Source: Candidatus Gastranaerophilales bacterium
GTDB taxonomy: Bacteria > Cyanobacteriota > Vampirovibrionia > Gastranaerophilales > Gastranaerophilaceae
Direction: 5' to 3'
NCBI GenBank assembly: GCA_944324165.1
Contig: CALUVG010000016.1
Coordinates: forward strand, 1-49,685
Length of the DNA: 49,685 nucleotides
Position 1 is the stretch's first letter. Every line of letters begins with the position of its first letter. The notes under the pieces were generated by a model. That model made no database searches and was not told the origin of the DNA. It saw only the letters and a program-made list of their open reading frames with translations. Positions 25,741-32,551 of this stretch are shown one piece after another. A program made the translations under genes and the position numbers.

Positions 25741-25929
25741 TTAAGCTTTTGTAACTTTTCCTGCTCTTAAACAAGAAGTACAAACTCTGATTTTTTTCGT
25801 TTGACCGTTAACAACTGCTTTAACTTCTTGCAAGTTTGGCTGTTGATGTTTAACAATTTGTTTATGAGAGAAAGTTAATTTTGCTGCTTTTAGTTTTTCT
25901 TTTCCACAAATTTCACATTTTTTTGACAT
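25741..25929 (-). CDS. rpmB: 50S ribosomal protein L28
   Basis: Small large-subunit ribosomal protein of 62 residues. It has MSKKCEICGK with a CxxC pair, the QPNLQEVK segment conserved in L28 (usually PNLQ), and the C-terminal RVCTSCLRAG with a second CxxC, so this is the zinc-binding form. ATG at 25929 is preceded by AAGGAA six bases upstream. It stands alone on the minus strand with its own promoter, as rpmB often does. Confidence 0.95.
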   Translation of the reverse strand: MSKKCEICGKEKLKAAKLTFSHKQIVKHQQPNLQEVKAVVNGQTKKIRVCTSCLRAGKVTKA

Positions 25930-25963
25930 AGTAAATTCCTTTTCTAGCTAGTTGTGTAAGAAT

Positions 25964-25992
25964 ATAATAATATTAAAAATATAAATTTTCAA
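25964..25992 (-). promoter_or_regulatory. Promoter of rpmB
   Basis: On the minus strand TTGAAA (25992-25987), 17 bases, TATTAT (25969-25964). The leader of about 30 bases carries AAGGAA. Confidence 0.55.
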
Positions 25993-26045
25993 GTGCAGTG
26001 TTAAATTTGGTTAAGCAAAAAACATATTTTTACCGAAATATGTTA

Positions 26046-26055
26046 CCCGATCGGG
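26046..26055. promoter_or_regulatory. 10-bp perfect palindrome CCCGATCGGG
   Basis: It sits in the 229-bp divergent gap between rpmB and the HTH-recA pair, about 50 bases upstream of the HTH gene promoter. It is GC-rich in an AT-rich setting and fully symmetric, so it could be an operator. It does not match the LexA boxes I know. Confidence 0.3.
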
Positions 26056-26096
26056 CAATTTATTATTAAGTCATGTTACAACAATGGTTAAATTAT

Positions 26097-26125
26097 TTGT
26101 TTTTTTCCTTTTAATAAAATAGAAT
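26097..26125 (+). promoter_or_regulatory. Promoter of the HTH-recA operon
   Basis: TTGTTT (26097-26102), 17 bases, TAGAAT (26120-26125). The leader of about 27 bases contains AGAGGG (26144-26149) before the ATG at 26159. Confidence 0.5.
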
Positions 26126-26158
26126 ATAGATGGGGAATTTTTTAGAGGGTACAGATAA

Positions 26159-26641
26159 ATGCTAGAACAAAATCTTAAAGAAAGAACTTTGACACCACAA
26201 GAGGTAAGAAACATTTTAAAAGCGGATAACAGAGAAATATTAGAACTTTGTAAACGCGCTTCTATTGCACCAAGAAAGAATGATAAAGGGCAGACATATT
26301 TTTCATATGAAGAGGTTAAGAATTTGAGAAAAGTTCAGGCGTTGAAATACCCTGCCGCAGCACCTGAAAAATATCCGTCAGCAGTTAAAAATATTCTAAA
26401 CTCACTGAAAGAAATGGAAGAGCATCTGAGTGACAGAATATCTAAGGTTATTGACGAAAAACTTGAGGGCATGGATGAAGTTGTTGTTGAGCTTATCCGC
26501 TGCAAAACTGATAATGAAACTCTAAGACAAAAAGTTATAGATCTGAATAAAGAAATATATCAGCTTAAAAACAGCTTGAATTGCTACAAACCTGTAGGCT
26601 TGGGATTATATAGAAAAAAAGAAAAACATATGTGGGAATAA
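26159..26641 (+). CDS. MerR-like helix-turn-helix protein with coiled coil
   Basis: In its 160 residues, the N-terminal part (about 8-60: LTPQEVRNILKADNREILEL then YFSYEEVKNLRKVQAL) has the winged-helix layout of MerR/excisionase-type DNA-binding domains. The C-terminal half (about 75-140) is a Leu/Glu/Lys coiled coil likely to dimerise. No ligand-binding domain is present. The gene is 40 bases ahead of recA on the same strand with no promoter between them, so it probably shares the recA transcript. It could regulate the operon or act as a nucleoid or segregation factor. Confidence 0.75.
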   Translation: MLEQNLKERTLTPQEVRNILKADNREILELCKRASIAPRKNDKGQTYFSYEEVKNLRKVQALKYPAAAPEKYPSAVKNILNSLKEMEEHLSDRISKVIDEKLEGMDEVVVELIRCKTDNETLRQKVIDLNKEIYQLKNSLNCYKPVGLGLYRKKEKHMWE

Positions 26642-26681
26642 TGGTATTTCCGTTATTAGAAATATTAAGAGGAATTAAATA

Positions 26682-27704
26682 ATGGCTGTGAAAGAAACAG
26701 AAACTACTACTTCTGCTCAAGATGAAAGAAGTAAAGCATTAAAACTTGCTATAGAAAAGATTGAAAAGGACTTTGGAAAAGGTTCCATAATGAAACTCGG
26801 AGATAAGGCATCTGTAAATGTAGAGGCTATTCCGACAGGGTCTCTGGCACTTGACGTGGCACTTGGTATTGGCGGAGTTCCGCGCGGTCGTATTATTGAG
26901 ATTTACGGACCTGAAAGCTCAGGTAAAACTACACTTGCACAGCATATTGTTGCCGAATGCCAAAAACGCGGCGGTATTGCGGCATTTGTGGACGCAGAAC
27001 ACGCACTTGACCCTGAATATGCTAGAAATTTAGGGGTTAAAGTTGATGATTTGTTAATTTCACAACCTGATACCGGAGAACAGGCACTTGATATTACCGA
27101 GGAATTAGTTCGTTCAGGCGCGGTTGATGTTGTTGTTGTAGACTCGGTTGCCGCACTTGTTCCAAAAGCTGAAATCGAAGGGTCTATGGAAGACCAGCAA
27201 ATGGGGCTGCAAGCGCGTTTGATGAGCAAGGCTTTAAGGAAATTAACCGGTATTATCGGGAAAACAAACACTACAGTTATATTTATTAACCAGTTGAGAA
27301 TGAAAATCGGGGTTATGTACGGTAATCCTGAAACAACGACCGGTGGAAACGCATTGAAATACTACGCATCTGTTCGTATGGAAATTAAACGAACAGATGG
27401 TGTTAAAGGCGAAGACGGCGATGTTGGTAACCACGTAAGAGTCAGAGTTGTTAAAAATAAGGTTGCGCCGCCGTTCAGAACTGCTGAATTTGATATTATC
27501 TTTGGTAAAGGTATTTGTAAGACCGGTAATATTCTTGATGTTGCGGTTAACCTTGATATTGTAAAAAAAGCAGGTTCATGGTTCAGCTTTAACGAAGAAA
27601 AATTGGGTCAGGGGCGTGACAAGGCACGTGACTTCTTGAACGATAATCCTGACATTCTTAATCAGATAGAAACACTTGTCAGAGAAAAATTGGCAGAAAA
27701 ATAA
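26682..27704 (+). CDS. recA: Recombinase RecA
   Basis: ATP-dependent strand-exchange protein and LexA co-protease. The 340 residues include Walker [10 protein letters not shown] (76-84), [11 protein letters not shown], the Walker [19 protein letters not shown], loop L1 [20 protein letters not shown], and loop L2 [26 protein letters not shown]. The C-terminus is shorter and less acidic than in E. coli. AGAGGAA lies ahead of the ATG. It follows a HTH gene in a likely operon. No canonical SOS box was recognised upstream. Confidence 0.98.
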   Translation: MAVKETETTTSAQDERSKALKLAIEKIEKDFGKGSIMKLGDKASVNVEAIPTGSLALDVALGIGGVPRGRIIEIYGPESSGKTTLAQHIVAECQKRGGIAAFVDAEHALDPEYARNLGVKVDDLLISQPDTGEQALDITEELVRSGAVDVVVVDSVAALVPKAEIEGSMEDQQMGLQARLMSKALRKLTGIIGKTNTTVIFINQLRMKIGVMYGNPETTTGGNALKYYASVRMEIKRTDGVKGEDGDVGNHVRVRVVKNKVAPPFRTAEFDIIFGKGICKTGNILDVAVNLDIVKKAGSWFSFNEEKLGQGRDKARDFLNDNPDILNQIETLVREKLAEK

Positions 27705-27723
27705 AGAGGATATTAAAAGAGAG

Positions 27724-27762
27724 AAACGGGTATTGCTTTTGACAGCGATACCCGTTTTCTAT
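27724..27762. terminator. Terminator after recA (probably bidirectional)
   Basis: AAACGGGTATTGC (27724-27736) pairs with GCGATACCCGTTT (27745-27757), one T-G pair, with a T-rich stretch on the plus side. It separates recA from the convergent gene at 27764. Confidence 0.8.
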
Positions 27763-27763
27763 T

Positions 27764-28234
27764 TTACCTTTTTTTCAAGGTGATATGTACCGTAAAACAC
27801 TTATCTGTTGTACGAGCATCTGCCCCAATACTAAAATGAATATCCTCAAAATCTTCATAACCAAGGTATATAGAGAATTTCATATAATCCAGATTCATAC
27901 CGTCTCTAAAAGGCAGAGGTTTCACAGACATAATTATTTCTTTTACTTTTTGGTCAAAGTAATCATTCTGGTATACAGAAACTCGCATATCTTTTATTTC
28001 ACCATCACGTGTTATAGTCAAATAATAAGACGTACCCCAGTGGCAGAGTGCAAACATTTTTTTATTTTCAAATGCTTTACGCAACTCCTTGGCATAATCC
28101 TCCATATACCCGAAATATATAGGATGTGTCTCTTTGGTCGCTGTTTTACCTGAACCAAACGGATATAACTCCTCGCTTTTCGAGCTAAGAGGAGTTAATA
28201 GTAAAATCAGCAATAATATTAATATTCTTTTCAT
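27764..28234 (-). CDS. Periplasmic TonB-C-like protein, copy 1
   Basis: The 156 residues begin with a signal peptide (MKRILILLLILLLTPLSSKS, cut before Glu-Glu). The mature part resembles the TonB/TolA C-terminal fold: YYLTITRDGEIKDMRVSV, then FDQKVKEIIMSVKPLPF, a DG-turn strand followed by a helix and a proline exit. There is no membrane anchor or proline-rich spacer, so it is not a full TonB. It is nearly identical to copy 2 (29236-29706): from KETHP to SIGA the two differ at 5 of 105 residues, while the N- and C-terminal ends differ. The ATG at 28234 is preferred over a TTG at 28252 and sits six bases after a TATAAT. Possible immunity partner of the adjacent lipase. Confidence 0.8.
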   Translation of the reverse strand: MKRILILLLILLLTPLSSKSEELYPFGSGKTATKETHPIYFGYMEDYAKELRKAFENKKMFALCHWGTSYYLTITRDGEIKDMRVSVYQNDYFDQKVKEIIMSVKPLPFRDGMNLDYMKFSIYLGYEDFEDIHFSIGADARTTDKCFTVHITLKKR

Positions 28235-28240
28235 ACATGA

Positions 28241-28246
28241 ATTATA
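28241..28246 (-). promoter_or_regulatory. Leaderless -10 box of TonB-C-like copy 1
   Basis: TATAAT (minus strand 28246-28241), then TCATGT, then ATG at 28234. It lies directly after the lipase stop codon. A GAGG exists 12 bases upstream of the ATG but is too far to be a good ribosome site, and the -35 is not clear. Confidence 0.5.
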
Positions 28247-28248
28247 CC

Positions 28249-29145
28249 TCAAACATTTCTTTCCGGATAGCGTCTGTAATATCCTTCTACCCGGGTGCCA
28301 TCATCGCGTGTATAGGCAGATACTTTTACCAGCCCCGCTCTTATCGCGCGTTCGGGATAAATTTCGCCCCTTGCCAGTCTTTCCATTAATGCATCATCAT
28401 ATAAATCAAATAATTCTTCTTTGGCAATTTCATCTATATTTTTATCGGTGATAGCGGCATCTGTGAGATGATCAAGAAACCATGGATGTTCTTTTTTGTA
28501 ATCTTCAACAAGCATTGCCCCGATACAACTTGGCATATTTTTGATGCCATGCGCACTTTTTGTACCAAACGGGGTACGTGCATGTGCCTGAGTTTCCCTT
28601 AGTATAAATGTTAAGCCAATATTTTCTTTAAGTTTTGAAACCGGATCATTTTTGTCTCTGAAATTGAAAACCCAGTCTGAATAGTCAACGTCAGGATCCA
28701 GATATTTTTTAGAAATACCAAATGCATTATATGTAAATGTCTGGAAACCATATTCCAGTCCGACATGTGTTGCTTCAGTTCCGCCTTCAGAATGCCCAAT
28801 TGATACTGTATTATTGTATGTTAAACCATGTTTATCTCTTAAAGCTTTTGTGAATTCTTTTGCTCGTTCAATTTGTCTACTGGAACCAGTAAGTGCCATT
28901 TTTAGATTGGCACCCCAATCTTTGCGTTTTTCTTTGTTGTCTGTTCCTACAAAACATACAGCATACTGTTCGCCTTTTTTGTAAAGCACTACCTTGCAGT
29001 TGCTGGCTTTGTCATATTTGTGATCTACTTTTACCCAGCCATTGCCGGCGTCTGTACCTGCGGCTACACTGTCTTTGCACATATCATTTGCTTTGGCACA
29101 CAATTCTTTGTATTCGTCTGCCTTGAGGAAAAAATCGTTGTTCAT
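28249..29145 (-). CDS. Alpha/beta-hydrolase, lipase-like (DUF2974/Mbeg1-type)
   Basis: The 298 residues from ATG 29145 (AAAGGA eight bases upstream; an in-frame TTG at 29175 is less likely) have the class 3 lipase/DUF2974 layout. An oxyanion-side strand AVCFVGTDNKEKRKDWGANL precedes the nucleophile elbow GHSEGG with Ser119. A likely acid is Asp167 (RDKNDPVSKL) and a likely base is His199 (KSAHGIKNM). No signal peptide. The C-terminus (about 215-298) is charged and specific. It lies between two near-identical signal-peptide proteins, an arrangement seen for secreted phospholipase toxins with periplasmic immunity proteins. Substrate and export route are unknown. It could instead be a housekeeping lipase. 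Confidence 0.8.
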   Translation of the reverse strand: MNNDFFLKADEYKELCAKANDMCKDSVAAGTDAGNGWVKVDHKYDKASNCKVVLYKKGEQYAVCFVGTDNKEKRKDWGANLKMALTGSSRQIERAKEFTKALRDKHGLTYNNTVSIGHSEGGTEATHVGLEYGFQTFTYNAFGISKKYLDPDVDYSDWVFNFRDKNDPVSKLKENIGLTFILRETQAHARTPFGTKSAHGIKNMPSCIGAMLVEDYKKEHPWFLDHLTDAAITDKNIDEIAKEELFDLYDDALMERLARGEIYPERAIRAGLVKVSAYTRDDGTRVEGYYRRYPERNV

Positions 29146-29169
29146 ATTTTTTATCCTTTTGAGTTTGTA

Positions 29170-29208
29170 TTGCAAAATAACTGCTTAAAAAAAGCAGTTA
29201 TTTTGCAA
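29170..29208. other. Perfect 15-bp inverted repeat between TonB-C copy 2 and the lipase
   Basis: TTGCAAAATAACTGC (29170-29184) and GCAGTTATTTTGCAA (29194-29208), loop of nine. On the transcribed minus strand the T run is in the loop, not after the stem, so it is not a typical terminator. It lies 25 bases upstream of the lipase ATG, where it could control read-through, processing or lipase translation. Confidence 0.75.
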
Positions 29209-29235
29209 GAGATCTACACAGGTTAAGACATCAAG

Positions 29236-29706
29236 CTATTTTTTCTTCAGGGTAACATCTATCGAAAAACAATTATCAGGTGAGCGCGGGAAAGCTCCTA
29301 TACTAAAATGTATGTCTTCATAATCTTCATAACCAAGATATATTGCAAATCTCATATAATCCAAATTCATACCGTCTCTAAAAGGCAGAGGTTTCACTGA
29401 CATAATTATTTCTTTTACCTTTTGGTCAAAATAATCATTCTGGTATACAGAGACTCGCATATCTTTTATTTCACCATCACGTGTTATGGTCAAATAATAT
29501 TCAGTTCCCCAGTGACAGCGCGCAAACATTTTTTTGTTTTCAAATGCTTTGCGCAATTCTTTAGCATAATCTTCCATATATCCGAAATATATAGGATGAG
29601 TTTCTTTAGTTTCCGATTTGCCTGTCCCGCGCGGCCACAGTTCTTCACTAAAACTTGCTAAAGGTGTTAGGGAAAATATCAGCAATAATATTAATATTTT
29701 TTTCAT
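29236..29706 (-). CDS. Periplasmic TonB-C-like protein, copy 2
   Basis: The 156 residues start MKKILILLLIFSLTPLASFS (signal peptide, cut before Glu-Glu) and then carry the same TonB-C-like core as copy 1, with its single Cys-His-Trp-Gly motif conserved. The differences are concentrated after the signal peptide (LWPRGTGKSE versus LYPFGSGKTA) and in the last 18 residues (FPRSPDNCFSIDV versus DARTTDKCFTVHI). Such a constant core with variable ends suits binding partners that have adapted to different targets. It is upstream of the lipase on the same strand. The ATG is six bases after TATAAT with no ribosome site. Confidence 0.8.
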   Translation of the reverse strand: MKKILILLLIFSLTPLASFSEELWPRGTGKSETKETHPIYFGYMEDYAKELRKAFENKKMFARCHWGTEYYLTITRDGEIKDMRVSVYQNDYFDQKVKEIIMSVKPLPFRDGMNLDYMRFAIYLGYEDYEDIHFSIGAFPRSPDNCFSIDVTLKKK

Positions 29707-29712
29707 ACAAAT

Positions 29713-29718
29713 ATTATA
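29713..29718 (-). promoter_or_regulatory. Leaderless -10 box of TonB-C-like copy 2
   Basis: TATAAT (minus strand 29718-29713), then ATTTGT, then ATG at 29706. Same spacing as in copy 1. The -35 is weak. Confidence 0.55.
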
Positions 29719-29749
29719 TACTAAAAATTCTGAAAATCATGAAGATACC

Positions 29750-29888
29750 TGAAACTGTTCAAAGATACAGTATCTCCTGAAACAGGTAAGCAAACAACTT
29801 TACCATCTGACTGTGGCGGATTTTTGTTCCCGCGGGCTTGAGTCTTAACTTACATAAATAAGTATAACCGCTTGCCCAAGAAATAAAA
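29750..29888. ncRNA. Candidate structured non-coding RNA region
   Basis: No ORF is found in this part of the 506-bp gap. It has several pairing elements: TACCTG (29756-29761) with CAGGTA, a direct repeat CCTGAAAC, the palindrome GATACAGTATC, CCCGCGGG (29829-29836), and GGGC...TTAACTTA with TAAGTATAA...GCCC (about 29834-29876). Its GC content is above the surrounding spacer. Family not recognised. A 6S-like RNA crossed my mind but no diagnostic motif could be confirmed. Strand unknown. Confidence 0.25.
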
Positions 29889-29948
29889 GTCCACGAAAAC
29901 ATTTAGACAGAAATGTCTAAGTGTTTTCGTGTAGGTGTTTTCGTGGAC
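29889..29948. repeat. Inverted repeat with a duplicated right arm (alternative hairpins)
   Basis: Left arm GTCCACGAAAAC (29889-29900) can pair with GTTTTCGTG at 29923-29931, extended inward by TTAGACA/TGTCTAA around a GAAA loop, or with the second copy GTTTTCGTGGAC at 29937-29948, which matches it over all 12 bases. The two pairings exclude each other. The remaining 260 bases up to 30212 hold no gene I can support. Confidence 0.7.
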
Positions 29949-30212
29949 ATGAATGTGCTTAAACCCTTATATATCATACGTTTGAAGAGTTAAATTTTTT
30001 GCCCTGTCTTTTGGGGTGATTTTTGTGTAAAAAATGAATTTTAAAGGTTATGTTAACTTTTGTAAATGCAAATTTATGGTCTCAAAGCCTTATAGGTCAA
30101 CATTTTTCTGTTTTTATAGAAAAACAACTTAAAAAATAAGGCAATTAATAATTATCAGGAAACTTACATGCAGTACATAACGTGAAAGTGTAGAAAAAAT
30201 CTGGAGGTTTCA

Positions 30213-31367
30213 ATGATTGACAAATTAAATGGTGTACAATTTACAGGTAATACAGGTAAAAATCTGCCTGCCCAAAAACCTGAAAAAACAAATAAACAGG
30301 AGCAGCCAAAACAAACAGTGGTTGTATCTAAAGATGGCGCACGTGCATTACGCAACTATGCAATGGGTATTCTTGCAGCGTTAGGAACAACAATAGCTGC
30401 ACCTACATTGACAAGCTGCGATGACGATTTTGCTCCTGATATAGATTTCTCTCATAAAGACAGCACTGTTGTAAATGTGGATTTTCATCCCGTACCGCAA
30501 AAACCGGATACATTTATTATAAAAGTTCCGGAAATTGTAACCGATACTATATATAAAACCGATACAATTTATAAAGACAAACCAATTTATCTGCCGGGTG
30601 ATACTATTTATCATACTGACACAATTTATCAGGAAAAACCAATCTATCTGCCGGGTGATACAATCTATCAAACTGATACAATCTATGAAAAAGTACCGGA
30701 AATAGTCAGAGATACAATCTTCCAAAAAGATACAATCTATCAAGATAGACCTATATATCTTCCGGGAGACACAATTCATGATACTATTCGCGTAGAAATT
30801 CCTGGTGAAACTGTCTATATTAAACCTGATTATGAATCAGAAGTAGCAGACTCATTAATCGCTCAGGCTAAAAATCTTGGTTTGGATGTAGACAACGGCG
30901 GAAAAATCCCTACACGTATCCACGCATTTGATCAATGGAATTCTACAGACCACGACCTGGTGTTCGACGGTAAATCTTCTTCTGAAGAAACAATGACATT
31001 TATTGACAGAAAACGTGATTACCGTTTCGATGCATACAACCCAACTTTAGGTTACAGTAAATGCGAATTCTCAGTTGATTACGGTAAAGGTGTAACATTT
31101 GATTACTACGACTCACGTTATGAAGGGCTGAAACCGGACAGCAAAAATGATTGGATCCACAAAGGCAGAGTTTGTCTGACAAACTTGAATAACGGATTTG
31201 TTCAAAAATCAACATATGATGAAAACGGCGGTCTGGTAAAAGTCGGAACATATGAAAAAGGTGCTCCGGATGTAAGTTTCTATGAAAATATCATCAGCCC
31301 TAGCGGATACATTGATTCTTACTCTTGGACAGAAGGAAAGATGTATACAAGCAACCCTGAAAAATAA
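30213..31367 (+). CDS. Lipoprotein with Asp-Thr-Ile repeats and N-terminal FxGN tag
   Basis: Unknown function, 384 residues. F10-T-G-N13 occurs in the opening. A hydrophilic stretch then leads to a hydrophobic segment (about 50-65) ending in a lipobox LTSC with Cys69, followed by Asp-Asp-Asp. Residues 105-203 are repeats of DTIY and PIYLPG units: ten Asp-Thr-Ile, three PIYLPGD. The C-terminal domain (about 205-384) holds RIHAFDQWNSTDHDLVFDG and ends SPSGY-x-DSYSW, both shared with the next gene. CDDD after the lipidated Cys recalls the surface-export signal of Bacteroidota, and DTIY repeats are also typical there. GGAGG site before the ATG. Likely a cell-surface protein. Confidence 0.8.
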   Translation: MIDKLNGVQFTGNTGKNLPAQKPEKTNKQEQPKQTVVVSKDGARALRNYAMGILAALGTTIAAPTLTSCDDDFAPDIDFSHKDSTVVNVDFHPVPQKPDTFIIKVPEIVTDTIYKTDTIYKDKPIYLPGDTIYHTDTIYQEKPIYLPGDTIYQTDTIYEKVPEIVRDTIFQKDTIYQDRPIYLPGDTIHDTIRVEIPGETVYIKPDYESEVADSLIAQAKNLGLDVDNGGKIPTRIHAFDQWNSTDHDLVFDGKSSSEETMTFIDRKRDYRFDAYNPTLGYSKCEFSVDYGKGVTFDYYDSRYEGLKPDSKNDWIHKGRVCLTNLNNGFVQKSTYDENGGLVKVGTYEKGAPDVSFYENIISPSGYIDSYSWTEGKMYTSNPEK

Positions 31368-31387
31368 ATCTATAATAAATAGAAAAT

Positions 31388-31431
31388 AAATGCCTTTGCA
31401 AAAGATATTAAATTTTGTAAAGGCATTTTTA
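31388..31431 (+). terminator. Terminator after lipoprotein 1
   Basis: AAATGCCTTTGCAAAA pairs with TTTTGTAAAGGCATTT (16 pairs, one G-T), loop of about nine bases, then TTATC. The T run is the end of the stem itself. Confidence 0.8.
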
Positions 31432-31470
31432 TCTATAAAAATCCGTTTTGACGGGCTTTTGCGATTTTCA

Positions 31471-31479
31471 TGTTACAAT
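31471..31479 (+). promoter_or_regulatory. Extended -10 promoter of lipoprotein 2
   Basis: TGTTACAAT (31471-31479). A TTGACG lies at 31448-31453, 20 bases upstream of the -10, slightly too far. The leader of about 70 bases ends with GGAGG. Confidence 0.5.
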
Positions 31480-31554
31480 TTGCATGCAATAATAGCAAAT
31501 TTTTAATTTTAGGGATTTTAGAACTCGTACACACAAATTGGAGGTTCATACAAA

Positions 31555-32487
31555 ATGATTGGAAAAGTAAACAATGTCAAATTGAATTTTGCAGGTAACA
31601 CACAGAAACCTAAAAAAGAAAATGTAGTGTCTAAGCCGCAAAATCAAAATGCAAAACAAAATGTGGTAATGTCAAAAGACGCAGCAAAGGCAATGCGTAA
31701 CATGGCATTGGGAATTCTTGCAACATTAGGAGCAAGTTCAATGGTCGTAAGCTGTGATGACGATCCTGATTTTAGTTTTAAAGACGAGTCTTATACAGAA
31801 GTTAATGTAAATCTTCATCCGCATCCGGTTAAACCTGATACCATAATTATTGAAAAACCTATTCCAGGTGACACTGTGAGAGATACCATCACTGTAGTTT
31901 TACCTGGTGATACAACATATATTAAACCTAATTATCAATCTCAAGTTGCAGATTCATTGGTTGCACACGGTAAAAACTTAGGATTTGATTTTGAAGGCGA
32001 AGGAAATGTTCCTGTAAGAATTCATGCATTTGATCAGTGGAATTCTACAGACCACGATTTAGTATTTGACGGTAAAGCGTCTTCTGAAGAAAAAATGGTA
32101 TTTATAGACAGAGCACAAGACTTTTCAGAAGATTCAGAAAATCCTACAATTAAATATAATCGTATTGAATATTCTGTAGATGAAGGTCGCGGCGTTGCAG
32201 GTGAAATATCCAAAGCACCTGTTGTAGGCGTAAAACCGAGCAGTGCAATTGAATGGATTGAAGTTGCAAATGTATGTGCAACTAACAATAATGACGGTAC
32301 AATTTCACTTGCGCAGTATGATGACAACAGAAACTTAACTCCTGTCGGCTATCTTGAAAAAGAAGATGATGAATACAAAGATCAAACAGGTATCAGTTTC
32401 TATGAAAACTTGTTCTCACCTAGCGGTTATGAAGATTCATACGGCTGGTCAGAAGCTAAAATGGTATTAGCAACTCCGGAAAAATAA
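31555..32487 (+). CDS. Lipoprotein paralog without long repeats, N-terminal FxGN tag
   Basis: The 310 residues are a paralog of the preceding gene. F12-A-G-N15 is in the opening, the hydrophobic segment is about 49-66, and the lipobox VVSC has Cys67 followed by Asp-Asp-Asp. The repeat region is reduced to a few units (PGDTVRDTITVVLPGDT). The C-terminal domain keeps RIHAFDQWNSTDHDLVFDGK and the ending YENLFSPSGYEDSYGW. Loss or gain of repeat copies is the main difference. GGAGG before the ATG, own promoter, own terminator. Predicted outer-membrane or surface lipoprotein of unknown role. Confidence 0.8.
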   Translation: MIGKVNNVKLNFAGNTQKPKKENVVSKPQNQNAKQNVVMSKDAAKAMRNMALGILATLGASSMVVSCDDDPDFSFKDESYTEVNVNLHPHPVKPDTIIIEKPIPGDTVRDTITVVLPGDTTYIKPNYQSQVADSLVAHGKNLGFDFEGEGNVPVRIHAFDQWNSTDHDLVFDGKASSEEKMVFIDRAQDFSEDSENPTIKYNRIEYSVDEGRGVAGEISKAPVVGVKPSSAIEWIEVANVCATNNNDGTISLAQYDDNRNLTPVGYLEKEDDEYKDQTGISFYENLFSPSGYEDSYGWSEAKMVLATPEK

Positions 32488-32504
32488 TCAATTAAAAAAA
32501 ATAC

Positions 32505-32534
32505 AAAAGTCCTCTTGAATAAAGAGGACTTTTT
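32505..32534 (+). terminator. Terminator after lipoprotein 2
   Basis: Perfect 12-bp stem AAAAGTCCTCTT (32505-32516) with AAGAGGACTTTT (32522-32533), loop GAATA, T run. Its loop also forms part of the -35 of the next gene. Confidence 0.85.
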
Positions 32535-32544
32535 GCTATATAAT
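32515..32544 (+). promoter_or_regulatory. Near-leaderless promoter of the HTH/zinc-ribbon gene, overlapping a terminator
   Basis: TTGAAT (32515-32520), 18 bases, TATAAT (32539-32544), seven bases, ATG at 32552. The -35 lies in the terminator loop. No good Shine-Dalgarno (only GAG three bases before the ATG). Confidence 0.55.
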
Positions 32545-32551
32545 CTGAGTT

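Noticed and set aside
27764-28234. Genuine TonB energy transducer
   Set aside because: It has a cleavable-type signal peptide, no proline-rich spacer, and no exbB/exbD nearby. Only the C-terminal fold is similar.
29740-29948. 6S RNA (ssrS)
   Set aside because: Some pairing and size would fit, but no diagnostic central bubble or conserved segment could be confirmed by eye. Kept only as an unnamed candidate RNA.
29889-29948. CRISPR array or CRISPR leader
   Set aside because: Only one inverted repeat plus one extra arm, without regular repeat-spacer units or cas genes nearby.
30034-30132. 32-codon plus-strand frame in the spacer before lipoprotein 1
   Set aside because: No ribosome site, no hydrophobic or other feature, within chance length.
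30381-30779. 132-codon antisense frame over the DTI repeats
   Set aside because: A periodic shadow of the repeat tract. No start signal.
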